Positions 37,242 to 46,800 of a stretch of DNA of 64,000 nt are shown here, in pieces. Each line of letters begins with the position of its first letter. The stretch's first letter is position 1. Location of the stretch: contig NZ_CP010310.2 in NCBI RefSeq assembly GCF_000815105.2, positions 1,674,001 to 1,738,000 on the forward strand, read 5' to 3'. A program made the position numbers and the translations under genes. The notes beneath the pieces are model-generated. The model saw only the letters and a program-made list of their open reading frames with translations. It did not search any database and had not been told where the DNA came from. The stretch comes from Pandoraea pulmonicola (GTDB lineage: Bacteria; Pseudomonadota; Gammaproteobacteria; Burkholderiales; Burkholderiaceae).

Positions 37242-38054
37242 ATGACAGACACGAGCGTTCATGGGTATCGGGGGGCACACAATGTTCGCGCACAAGCAGT
37301 ACGGGGAAGCCGGGGCAGGGGAGATGCTGACGTGGAGATGAGCACTGCATACGGCGTGGCCGGCCCGGCAGCGGAACCGTTGCCGGAGGTGTCGGAGGTG
37401 GCGGGGGCGTCGGCAGCAGCGGACGCCGGCGGGGCGGATCGAGCGAGCGTGGCGACGCAAGCGCTGCGCGAATGCCTGGAGTCGAACTACGACAGGCTGC
37501 TGCGCCGCCTGTCGCGTCGCATCGGCTGTTCCGACACCGCCAGCGACAGTCTGCACGAGGCCTGGGTGCGGCTCGGCAGCGCCACGCTGCCCGACGCCGT
37601 GCACAGCGCCGAGACGTATGTATTTCGGATGGCTTACAACCTCGCCGTCGACCAGATGCGCGGACGCCGCATGTGGGAGTCGATCGCCGACGAGAACGAA
37701 GTGTTCGACGTGCTGCCCGATCGCGGCCCGGGGCCGGAGGCGGTCGCCGGTGCGCGCTCGGAACTGGCGGCGCTGGCCCGGGCGCTGGAGGACATGTCGG
37801 GACATCACCGGCGCGTGCTCATGGAACTGCGCGTCGACGATCTGACCCGCGAAGAAGTCGCCGCGCGGCATGGCCTGTCGGTGCGCAAGGTCGACACCCT
37901 GCTGCGTCAGACGCTCGACTACTGCGCCACGCGCACCGGGCGCGTGGCCATCGGCGGAATCAGCGAGTCGCGCCGTCCGGTCAGGCGCAGCACCCCGGCG
38001 GCGTCCTCGCCTGTCGCTTGCCGTCAATCGCCCTGTTCGCACGCCGACGCGTGA
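37242..38054 (+). CDS. ECF-type sigma factor, stand-alone (copy 2)
   Basis: Up to 270 residues from the ATG at 37242. The sigma core begins near residue 70: region 2 as IGCSDTASDSLHEAWVRLG and YVFRMAYNLAVDQMRGRR, and region 4 as MSGHHRRVLMELRVDDLTRE with SVRKVDTLLRQTLDYC. The first 70 residues are low-complexity and may be partly untranslated, since an in-frame ATG at 37338 is a second possible start. The start at 37242 is favoured by GAGG 10 nt upstream and by the ECF-like promoter right in front. It lies between the two adhesin units with no STN or FecR partner of its own; it could act with either neighbour or be free of anti-sigma control. Confidence 0.85.
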   Translation: MTDTSVHGYRGAHNVRAQAVRGSRGRGDADVEMSTAYGVAGPAAEPLPEVSEVAGASAAADAGGADRASVATQALRECLESNYDRLLRRLSRRIGCSDTASDSLHEAWVRLGSATLPDAVHSAETYVFRMAYNLAVDQMRGRRMWESIADENEVFDVLPDRGPGPEAVAGARSELAALARALEDMSGHHRRVLMELRVDDLTREEVAARHGLSVRKVDTLLRQTLDYCATRTGRVAIGGISESRRPVRRSTPAASSPVACRQSPCSHADA

Positions 38055-38309
38055 CTCGTGGCATCGCCACCCTGCGGTGAGATCCCTTCGCCGCGCTGGG
38101 AGGAGGGCTCAGCCGCAATCAGAAAGCGCCCACCGACGGCGGTGCGGATGCCAGCATACGCCGCCTCAAGGCGAGAAATCGCTGACGTATAGACGGTGCG
38201 TGTCCCGCAAGAATGTCGTTTGTCACTGAAAATTCACAATATTCAACGACATTGCAGGCGAGACAGCGGCTCGAAGCCCACCTGGTACCCCGACGATCGT
38301 TCCAACGAG

Positions 38310-39032
38310 ATGACAGGCAATCCGCCATCGGCCCGCGCGCTCGTGCTGGCAGGCCTCGTGTGCGGCTTGAGCATCCTGGGCGTGTCCGGATTCGTCCGTG
38401 CGCAGACGACCGCGACGCAGGCACCCGCGCGAGCCGGCGACCGACGCTTCACGTTCGATATCCCCGCGCAACCCCTCGACATGGCACTGGAATTGTTCTC
38501 CACCGTTTCCGGACGATCGGCGTTGTTCAGTAGCGCGCTCGTTGCCGGGCGCACGGCGTCCCCGGTCTCCGGCCAGTACACGGCGCTCGAGGCGTTGCGC
38601 CGTCTGCTCGAGGGGACAGGACTGGCGGTGGAGACGGCCAGCACTTCGGGCGTGTCGACATTCGTGCTGGTGCCTGTCGCGCCGGACGCCGCGCCGCCGG
38701 CGCCGGGAGAAGTCGACGCCGCCGCGCAGTTCGCCGGCTACGACGCCCTCGTGCAAACGGAGGTCTGGCAGGCGATCTGCGCCAATGCGCGCACGTCGGC
38801 GACTCGCTATCGCGCGCTGCTGCGCTTTCGCGTCGCGGCCGACGGCCGGGTCTTGGACGTTCGCGTGCTCTCCGAGACGAGCGAGACGCCGATGGCGCGC
38901 GCGCTCGTCGATACGCTCTCGCAGGTGCGCGTATCGCAGCCGCCGTTGCCCGGCATGCCGCAACCGTTCGCCATGCTGATCCTGCCCGCGTCGCGCGGCG
39001 GTCCGGCATGCCACGGGGCCCGTGCGTCATGA
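38310..39032 (+). CDS. STN-domain periplasmic signalling protein with TonB-C-like end (copy 2)
   Basis: A 240-residue paralogue of the protein at 22.3-23.1 kb, starting MTGNPPSARALVLAG with a signal peptide cut near FVRAQ. The STN domain is FDIPAQPLDMALELFSTVSG with SPVSGQYTALEALRRLLEGT; the second domain runs from YDALVQTEVWQAICANA to PFAMLILPA and resembles a TonB C-terminal fold. The open frame extends upstream to 38196, but those residues are not hydrophobic and the ATG at 38310 gives a proper export signal. It shares the ATGA overlap with the next sigma gene, so the two are translationally coupled. It should pass a signal to the FecR protein two genes on. Confidence 0.8.
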   Translation: MTGNPPSARALVLAGLVCGLSILGVSGFVRAQTTATQAPARAGDRRFTFDIPAQPLDMALELFSTVSGRSALFSSALVAGRTASPVSGQYTALEALRRLLEGTGLAVETASTSGVSTFVLVPVAPDAAPPAPGEVDAAAQFAGYDALVQTEVWQAICANARTSATRYRALLRFRVAADGRVLDVRVLSETSETPMARALVDTLSQVRVSQPPLPGMPQPFAMLILPASRGGPACHGARAS

Positions 39033-39595
39033 CCGAAGAGGTACGGCTGGCCCTCATGGCCTATCTGTCCAATCGCTATCTGGACCTGAAGCGGCACCTC
39101 GTGCGCTCGCTGCGCAGCCCGGAACTCGCCGAAGACGCGTTACACGACACGTGGCTGCGGCTCACGCGGCTGGAGGATCAGGACACCGTACTGAACCCGC
39201 ACGGCTTCCTGCTGCGCATGGCCACGAACATCGCGATCAACCATTTGCGCAGCAACAGCCAGCAGGCGAGCGCCAGCGAAATCGACGAGATTCTGGAGAT
39301 GCCAGACGCCTCGCCAGGTCCGGAACAGATGGCACAGGCACGCGCCGACATGGAGGCGCTCATGCGCGTGATCCAGCGGCTGCCGCAGCGCCGGCGCGAC
39401 GTGCTGCTGCTCGTGCGCTGGGAAGGTCTCTCGCAAAAGGACGTGGCCGCGCGCCTCGGCGTAACCGTCAGCGTCGTGGAGCACGAGCTGCGGCGCGCAC
39501 AGGACTTCTGCGCCGAGCAGATGGCTCGCCGCGAAGGGCCGGTAGGGAGGGGCAGCCGGGCCAATGCAAAAAAAGTTGGTGGAAATACGCCATGA
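39029..39595 (+). CDS. ECF-type RNA polymerase sigma factor (FecI-like, copy 3)
   Basis: A 188-residue ECF sigma factor beginning MTEEVRLALMAYLSN. Region 2 shows SPELAEDALHDTWLRLTRLE and GFLLRMATNIAINHLRSN; region 4 shows IQRLPQRRRDVLLLVRWEGL and VTVSVVEHELRRAQDFCAEQM. The start is placed at 39029 because it forms an ATGA overlap with the STN gene stop; a further in-frame ATG at 39008 is less likely. It is close to the copy 1 sigma factor (both end in RAQxFCAE). The fecR gene follows, and an ECF-like promoter overlaps the 3' end of this gene. Confidence 0.92.
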   Translation: MTEEVRLALMAYLSNRYLDLKRHLVRSLRSPELAEDALHDTWLRLTRLEDQDTVLNPHGFLLRMATNIAINHLRSNSQQASASEIDEILEMPDASPGPEQMAQARADMEALMRVIQRLPQRRRDVLLLVRWEGLSQKDVAARLGVTVSVVEHELRRAQDFCAEQMARREGPVGRGSRANAKKVGGNTP

Positions 39596-39603
39596 AAGAT
39601 GTC
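39567..39603 (+). promoter_or_regulatory. Candidate ECF sigma promoter upstream of fecR copy 2
   Basis: CAAAAAAAGTTGGTGGA, 17 nt, then GTC at 39601-39603. The -35 half shares AAAAAAGTTGGTGGA with the site before adhesin 2. It overlaps the end of the sigma gene and lies about 85 bp before the FecR start. Confidence 0.65.
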
Positions 39604-39686
39604 ATCCGTATGAAGACCGAAAATGTTTCGACGTCGTGCGCTGAAATGGCACGGCGTCGTCGATTCGCAAGTGCAGACCCCGCGCC

Positions 39687-40730
39687 ATGACCACACCGCA
39701 GGCAACCCGAAACCGGGCAGACCACGATGACGTGCTTCATCAGGAAGCACGGATCTGGCTCGCCCGTCTGAGCGGTGGCGACGTGCGCCAGGTGGATCTG
39801 CAGGCGTTTCGCCGCTGGCAGGGGACGAGCGCGGCACACGCCGAGGCGTTCGACGACGCCAAACGGCAATGGCATGCGATGCGGCCGGCCATCGGCGAGT
39901 GGCTGCGTACGGACCCGGAGGCTACCGCGCGCCACCGGCGATTGGCGAGCCACGGTATCCGGCCCGAAGCGAGCGGGGCGCGCGGCAATGTACTGGCCAG
40001 CCGACGCGCGTTTCTCGGCGTGGGACTGGGCGCGGCCGCGGTGGCCGGCGTGGCGGCGGTGTATCCGCCGCTGGGGCTGTGGCCGTCGGTCGGCACCTGG
40101 TCCGCGGACTACCGTACCGCGACCGGGGAGCAGCGCGACATCTCGCTGGCGTCGGTCGCAGGTCGCGTCAACGTCGTGCTCAACACGCAGACGAGCGTGC
40201 GTCGGCAGACGCGCGACGGACGCACCGACGGACTCGATCTGCTCGCGGGCGAGGTGGCCGTCGATCTGGCGTCCGTGCGCGAACCGTTTGCCGTGGTCGC
40301 CGGGGCTGGGCGCAGCGTGGCGGAAGCCGGACGCTTCGAGGTGCGCTATCTCGATGGTCGTGTGTGCGTGAGCTGCCTGGAGGGCGCGGTGCGGGTGCAG
40401 CATCCGGCCGGCGAGCGGCGGCTTGTGGCGCGCGAGCAGACCGTCTATCGCGACGACGCCATCGGTGGCGTGACCGGCGTCGAACCGACGGCCGTATCGG
40501 CGTGGCGGCGCGGTGAACTCGTGTTTCGCCAGACGCCGCTCGTGAAGGTCATCGACGAGATCAACCGCTACCGCCCGGGGCGGGTCGTGCTGCTGGCCGA
40601 ATCGCGCCGCGGCGAGCCCGTGAGCGGACGCTTTTCCATTGCCATCCTCAACGAGGCGCTGCTCCAGATCGAGCGCTCGTTCGGACTGACGTCACGCACG
40701 TTGCCAGGTGGCCTGCTGATCCTGAGTTGA
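39687..40730 (+). CDS. FecR-type transmembrane anti-sigma regulator (copy 2)
   Basis: A 347-residue FecR family protein paralogous to the one at 23.8-24.8 kb. The cytoplasmic DUF4880 part (ARIWLARLSGGDVRQ to HAEAFDDAKRQWHAM) is followed by a membrane segment near residues 108-130 with the twin-arginine motif SRRAFLGVG. The periplasmic FecR domain starts SADYRTATGEQRDISLA, and the C-terminal STN-contact part reads VIDEINRYRPGRVVLL and VSGRFSIAILNEALLQIE. Gene order is STN, sigma, FecR, adhesin, the same as copy 1, which supports a duplicated signalling unit. The stop overlaps the open frame of adhesin 2, but the true adhesin start is 125 bp further on. Confidence 0.92.
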   Translation: MTTPQATRNRADHDDVLHQEARIWLARLSGGDVRQVDLQAFRRWQGTSAAHAEAFDDAKRQWHAMRPAIGEWLRTDPEATARHRRLASHGIRPEASGARGNVLASRRAFLGVGLGAAAVAGVAAVYPPLGLWPSVGTWSADYRTATGEQRDISLASVAGRVNVVLNTQTSVRRQTRDGRTDGLDLLAGEVAVDLASVREPFAVVAGAGRSVAEAGRFEVRYLDGRVCVSCLEGAVRVQHPAGERRLVAREQTVYRDDAIGGVTGVEPTAVSAWRRGELVFRQTPLVKVIDEINRYRPGRVVLLAESRRGEPVSGRFSIAILNEALLQIERSFGLTSRTLPGGLLILS

Positions 40731-40783
40731 TGGGGGCGCTGGCGCCCGGCGTGAGGCGCGATGCGATGCTGTTCGAACGGCTT

Positions 40784-40819
40784 CAAAAAAGTTGGTGGAT
40801 TTTGTGCAGTGCGCGTGTC
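40784..40819 (+). promoter_or_regulatory. Candidate ECF sigma promoter upstream of adhesin 2
   Basis: CAAAAAAGTTGGTGGA, 17 nt, then GTC at 40817-40819. A transcript from here would start about 30 nt before the ATG at 40856, which supports that start and argues against the ATG at 40730. Confidence 0.68.
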
Positions 40820-40855
40820 TTTAGGAGGACGCATCCACCACAGGCTGAATTCCAG

Positions 40856-43800
40856 ATGAACACACGCGGGCACCAGGGCGCAGCAACGAACCGACGACGT
40901 CATCCATTCCCGGGGCGCAGACGCGCCACGGCCGTCTCACCGATCATGCAGGCCGTGGCCGTCGTGCTGGCGAGCGGCGGGCTGTGGAGCAGCGCCCACG
41001 CGCAACAAGCGTTCAGCAATGCGTGGTTCGCGGCGCGCGGCGCGGCACAGACGACGGCGTCGCAGACGGGACGTTTGCCGAACGGCATGCCGGTCACGTC
41101 GCTCATGGACCCGTCTGCGCAGCAGCAACAGGCCAATGCGCAACTGCAGCGCTCGATTGCGAATCTGAGCTCGGCGGCACAGAGCATTGCGGCGATGCAG
41201 GCAACGCAGGCCAATGCGCGTGCCGCCGCGGCGAACAGCGACACCACGGTCCCCGACGGCCTCGCCGAAGGCGGCCTCAAGGTCGATACGAACAGCCTCA
41301 CCAAGGGTTGGATCAACGCGCAAGCACCGACGCAAAGCACCTCCAACGGCAAAACTAACGTCAACATCCAGCAGACGGCCGACAAGGCAATCCTGAACTG
41401 GGAGACGTTCAACGTTGGCCGCAACACCTCGGTCAACTTCGCGCAGCAAAGCAACTGGGCGGCGCTCAACCGCGTGAACGACCCGCAGGCGCGGCCGAGT
41501 CAGATTCAAGGGCAGATCCACGGCGACGGCACGGTGCTGGTGCTGAACCTCAACGGCGTGATCTTCGGCGGCACCAGTCAAGTTGACACGCGCAATCTGG
41601 TGGTCGCAGCGGCGAACATGAGCGACGCGCAGTTCAAGACGGGTGGTCTTTATGGAGCGAACGGCACCACGCCGACGTTCACCGATGCGTTAGGCAAAGT
41701 CGAAGTGCAGGCGGGCGCGAACATTACGACGCGCACGCCGACATCGGTGACACAGGGCGGCGGTTATGTGCTGATGCTAGGCAAGGAAGTCAGCAACGCA
41801 GGCACCATCATTACACCGCAGGGACAAGTGGCGCTGGCTGCCGGTGACAGCTTTGTGATTCGCAAGGGCGTGGGCACGGAGGCGAACACGCCGTCCACCA
41901 CGCGCGGCAACGAAGTTTCGCCGCAGTTCGTGGCAAACAGCACGGCGGGGAAAGTCGTCAACACGGGGTTGTTGATGGCCCCGGAGGGTGACGTCACGTT
42001 GGCCGGTCGAGACGTGCAGCAGCTCGGCGTGGCGGTATCGACGACGACGGTCAACACACGCGGCACGATCCACTTGCTGAACTCGGCAAGTGACACGCTC
42101 GGCAAGGTGACGCTGGGTAACGGTGCCTTGACGTCGGTACTGATCAGCGATAACGGTGCGACGGCGCTCGACAGCCAGCGCGCGGCCATGATCAAGGACT
42201 CGGCAGCTCAGGATTTCATTCGTCGTCAGGGCCCCGTCGATTTGTTCGATAACCTGTCCCGTCTCGACGACCGGCGCGATCAATCGCGCGTGGAGATCGT
42301 GAGCGGCGGCAACGTCGAGTTCCAGGGCAACTCGCTGACGCTCGCCACGGGCGGTCAGCTCGCCGTGAGCGCGACGGGGCGTAGCTTCGTGGCGAACGGC
42401 GCGCAACTCGACGTCTCGGGCGCGGTGGGCGTGTCGTTGTCGATGGACAGCAACAACGTCAAGGTGAACGTGCAGGGCAATGAGCAGCGCGATGCACCGA
42501 CCAATCGCGACAAGGGCGCGCTCAACAACGCGAACCTCTGGATCGACCGGCGGCGGCTGGTGCATGCGGCTGCCGGCACAGGGGGCTACGGCAAGGATCG
42601 CTACTACACCCAGGGCGGCCTCCTTGAAGTTGGCGGCTATCTCGACAATATCGGTCACCGCATCGGCGAATGGGCGGCGCAGGGCGGCACGGTCGCCTTC
42701 AGCGGCGGCAACGCCGTCACGCAGGCGGGGTCGACCATCAACGTGTCCGGCGGCTCGCTCGACGTGCAGACCGGTTACCTGAATCAGACCTGGCTGCGCG
42801 GCGCGGACGGCCAGATCTACAACGCCAATTCGGCGCCCGCGAACACCGCCTACAGCGGCGTCTACACGGGCTTCGACGCGCTGCACCCGCGCTGGGGCAC
42901 GAGCGCGACGGAGTCTTACGCGAGTCCGCTCATCGCGCCGCAACGCGTGCTGCAAAACGGCTACACCGTGGGCCGCGACGCCGGGCGCCTCGTCATCTCG
43001 ACGCCCACGGCATCGCTCGCCGGTGACGTCGTTGCCGCGACGTACCAGGGACCGTCGCAAGTCAAGGCCGCCGACGCCACCATGGCGGACGGCTATGCGC
43101 AAGCTCAGCAGGCAGTGGCGCGCGGCGCCGAACTGGTGCTGGGCAGCTACCAGTCCGCCGCAAACTGGACACCCTCGCTCGGCGCGACGGGCGTTTTCTA
43201 CAATCTGTCACCGGTCGCAAGCACGATCGTTTTCACCGGCGACGCGCCGGTGGCCGACACCACCATGCACGATGCCAGCACGACCCTCGCCGTCGACAGT
43301 CGTTACGTGAGTCTCTTCGGCGTCGGCGCCATTCGTGCGGCGGCGAGCGATTCGCTGCGCGTCGAAGGCGCGCTGAGGGTGACGCCGGGCGGCACGATCG
43401 CGCTGTATGCGCCGCACGTGAGCGTGGCGGCGGGCCTCACCGCGCGCAGCGGCACGATCGCGCTCGGCAACGTTGGCTCACGCGTGGGCGAAAACGGTGT
43501 GCGCGTCGAGAGCGTGCTGCCGCCGGCGGCCGATAGGACCGCAACGGTATCGATTGCCGAGGGCGTTCGCCTCGACACGACGGGCTTGTGGAGCAACCTC
43601 TCGCTCGACGGCAACGACACGTCGGCGCTGCCGTTCGCCGGTGGCGGCCACGTGAGCGTGGTCAGTACCGGGGACGTCGGCGTCGGCACGGGCGCGCTCA
43701 TCGACGTGTCGTCGGGGGGCGTCGTGCGCCCCAACGGCTCGTTGGACGGCGGCGCCGGCGGCGACGTCACGCTCGAGGCAGGGCACAGCGTGAGCGGTGC

Positions 43801-46800
43801 GGCGACGCAGGGGCGCCTGACGTGGCTCGGCGACGTGCGCGGCTATGGCGTGAAGGGCGGTGGCACGTTGAGCCTCGCGACGGGCGGAACGCTCGCCATC
43901 GGTCAGGCGCCGGACGCGGGCGCTTCGGCGTCGCCACAGCGCCCACTCGATCCTGCGATCTTCCAGCGCGGCTTCTCGAACTATCGCGTGAACGCGCACG
44001 ATGGCCTCGTCGTCGCAGACAACACGGCGCTCGACGTGATCATGCCGGTTCTGCGCGCCGATCCTGAGCTTGCGGGGCATGTCGCGACCGGCGGCGATCC
44101 GATGAGCGCGCTGTCTGTCTGGACGCCGCCGCGCTATACCGAGAACGCGCCAGGCGCGACGCTTACGCAGCGCGGCGGTGCGAGCGTGGCGCTCAGTGCC
44201 GGTTACGACGGTTCGAACGGCCTCGCGCCGCTGACGATCGGTCGCGGCGCAACGATCACGGTGGACCCGAAACAATCGATCAGTCTTGCCAGCGAAGGGC
44301 AACTGAAGATCGACGGCACGCTCAACGCCTGGGGCGGCAGCATCACGTTGGCCGCGACGGGTCAGAGTGCCCGCGTGGGCAACGCGAACGACCCGACACG
44401 CGTGGTCTGGATCGGCGACGATGCGCGGCTCGACGCTGCCGCGCGCGCCTACGTGGCCTATGACACGCTCGGTCGAGCGTATGGTGTCGCACCGGATGGC
44501 GGCAGCATCACGGTGAACCCGAGCGATGCGTATGTCGTCATTCGGCCAGGGGCGGTGCTCGATGTCTCGGGTGCCGCGGCGCGTGTGGACCGTACGGCGG
44601 GAACGGCGGCGGCGAGCGTGCCGGACATGACGACGCTCGCCGGAGACGGCGGCAGCATCACGCTGCATTCGAACAACGGCTTTGCGCTCGACGGCACGTT
44701 GCGCGCCGCCGCGGGAGCCACGGGTGTCGGCGCGACGGGCGGCACGCTCGGCATCTACTTCGACACGCGCTCCTATACCGATTCGGCGAACCTGCCCGCG
44801 CAGTTCGCCAATCCGCACGACATCACGCTCGTGCAGAACGCACCGCGCCCCGACCCTTCGACCAGTCCGCTGCAATACGGCAAGGCAATCATTGGTGTGG
44901 ACAGGCTCCATGCGGGCGGCTTCGACAATCTCGTGCTCTCCACGCACGATCGCTTCGTGTTCCAGGGCAATCTCGATCTATCGCTGGCGGGCAGCGTGAA
45001 TCTCAAGGGCGGGTTGCTGACCGTCTCGGGGCAGACGCCGGACGCCCAGGTCCGGATCGCCGCGCCGTACATCCGGCTCGACGGCGGATCGTGGGACGCG
45101 CCCACGATGCTCGACAACAACACGTTCGTGCCGGGTATCTACAGTCTGCGCGCGGGGCAGGCGTCGGCAGGCCGCAGTGCGTTGACGTTCTCGGGCAACC
45201 TCATCGACGTGGCCGGACGTGTGGTCTCGGGCGCGTCGGCGTGGGAAGGCGTTGGCAACATCGCCGGTACGCCCGCGCCTTCGACCTTTGTGCCACAGGA
45301 TGGCTTTGCGGACCTGTCGCTGGTGAGCAGCGGCGACATTCGTCTCGCCGGCGGCCTGAACGCGCAGGGCAATATCAACCTCACGGCGGCGCAGGTGTAT
45401 CCGGTCTCGTCGGCCTACGCCGCGGTGATCGCGGGCGACCGGTACACGGGCATCGCGCCGGACAGTCGTCTGACGATCCGCTCGAACGGCGCCGGTACGC
45501 CGGACGTGCCGTATTCGGTGTTCGGGCAGCTCATCTTGATGGGCGGCACCATCGATCAGGGCGGCGTGGTGCGTGCGCCGCTCGGCGTGATTTCGCTCAA
45601 TACCGTGGGCGGCAATCTGGGCACGGACTGGCAACAGATCCTGCTGCTCGGCCAGAACGGCGTGCCGAGCGCGGTGCAGACCGACCCGACGGTCATTCTG
45701 CGCAACGGTAGCCTGACGTCGGTGAGCGCTGCCGGGCTCGAAATGCCCTACGGCGGTACGACCGACGGCGTGACTTACAACGGCCTGAACGTCGGCGGCC
45801 GGTACGCGACGCAATACAACCTCGCCGACACCTTCGTGACGCGTGGGGACGGGAGCGGCACGAAGACCGCCGACTCGCGTGTCCTCGTCACGGGCGTCAA
45901 TATCGGCGCGGCGCACCTCGTCGGCGAAGCCGGCGCCGTGATCGACCTGTCGGGCGGCGGAACGCTGCATGGCGAAGGCTTTGTTTCAGGACGCGGCGGC
46001 TCCGTCAACGTGCTGGCCACGCCGCTCATCAATGCGAACCCCGCGACCAACGTCTACAGTTCGGCCGGAAACCGGGTGTACGCCATCGTTCCGGGCTACA
46101 AGAGCCAATACGCGCCCGTCGTACTGGACAATGGCGCGGGCGACCCCGCCGTCGGCAAGCAGATCACAATCGGCGACGGCGTGCCGGGCCTGCCCGCCGG
46201 CACGTACACCTTGATGCCCTCCAGCTTTGCACTCATGCCCGGCGCCTACCGTGTGGAACTGGCCGGGACGGTCGCGCTTCGACAGGGCGCCAGCCTGCCG
46301 GCCATGCCCACGGGTGACGGTTCGTGGACGGCCGCCGGCGTGCAGCGTACGGCGGGCACGGGGCAGTACGACGACCAGCTGACGCGCCTGATCGTCACGC
46401 CGGGCGCGGCAGTGCGCAAGCTCTCGCAATTCAACGAGACGACCTTCACCGAATTCCTGCTCGCGCAGGCCAGGCAGTTCGGTACGGTGCGCTCGCGCCT
46501 GCCCGAAGATGGCAAGCTGCTCAACATCGCGTTCCAGCCCGCCACGACCCCGGGGGCTGCCCTCGATTTCGCGGGCACCGTCCGCTTCGGCGGTGTGCAG
46601 ACGCCCGAGGTGACGGGCGTGGATGGCGCGATGTTCGTCACGGGCGGCGCATCGTTGATCGAAGTGCGCACGTCGGGCGCGGCGCCGACGGCCGGCATGG
46701 TTTCGCTCGTCGATCGCGATCTGAACGCCTTTTCGGCGCCCTCGCTCGGGCTGGGCGGCTACTGGACGTACTTCGACGGACAGAGCACGATGGGCGACAG

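Noticed and set aside
40730..40855. Upstream start for adhesin 2 overlapping the fecR stop
   Set aside because: It would bury an ECF-like promoter in the coding region and give a non-standard export signal; the ATG at 40856 suits both.
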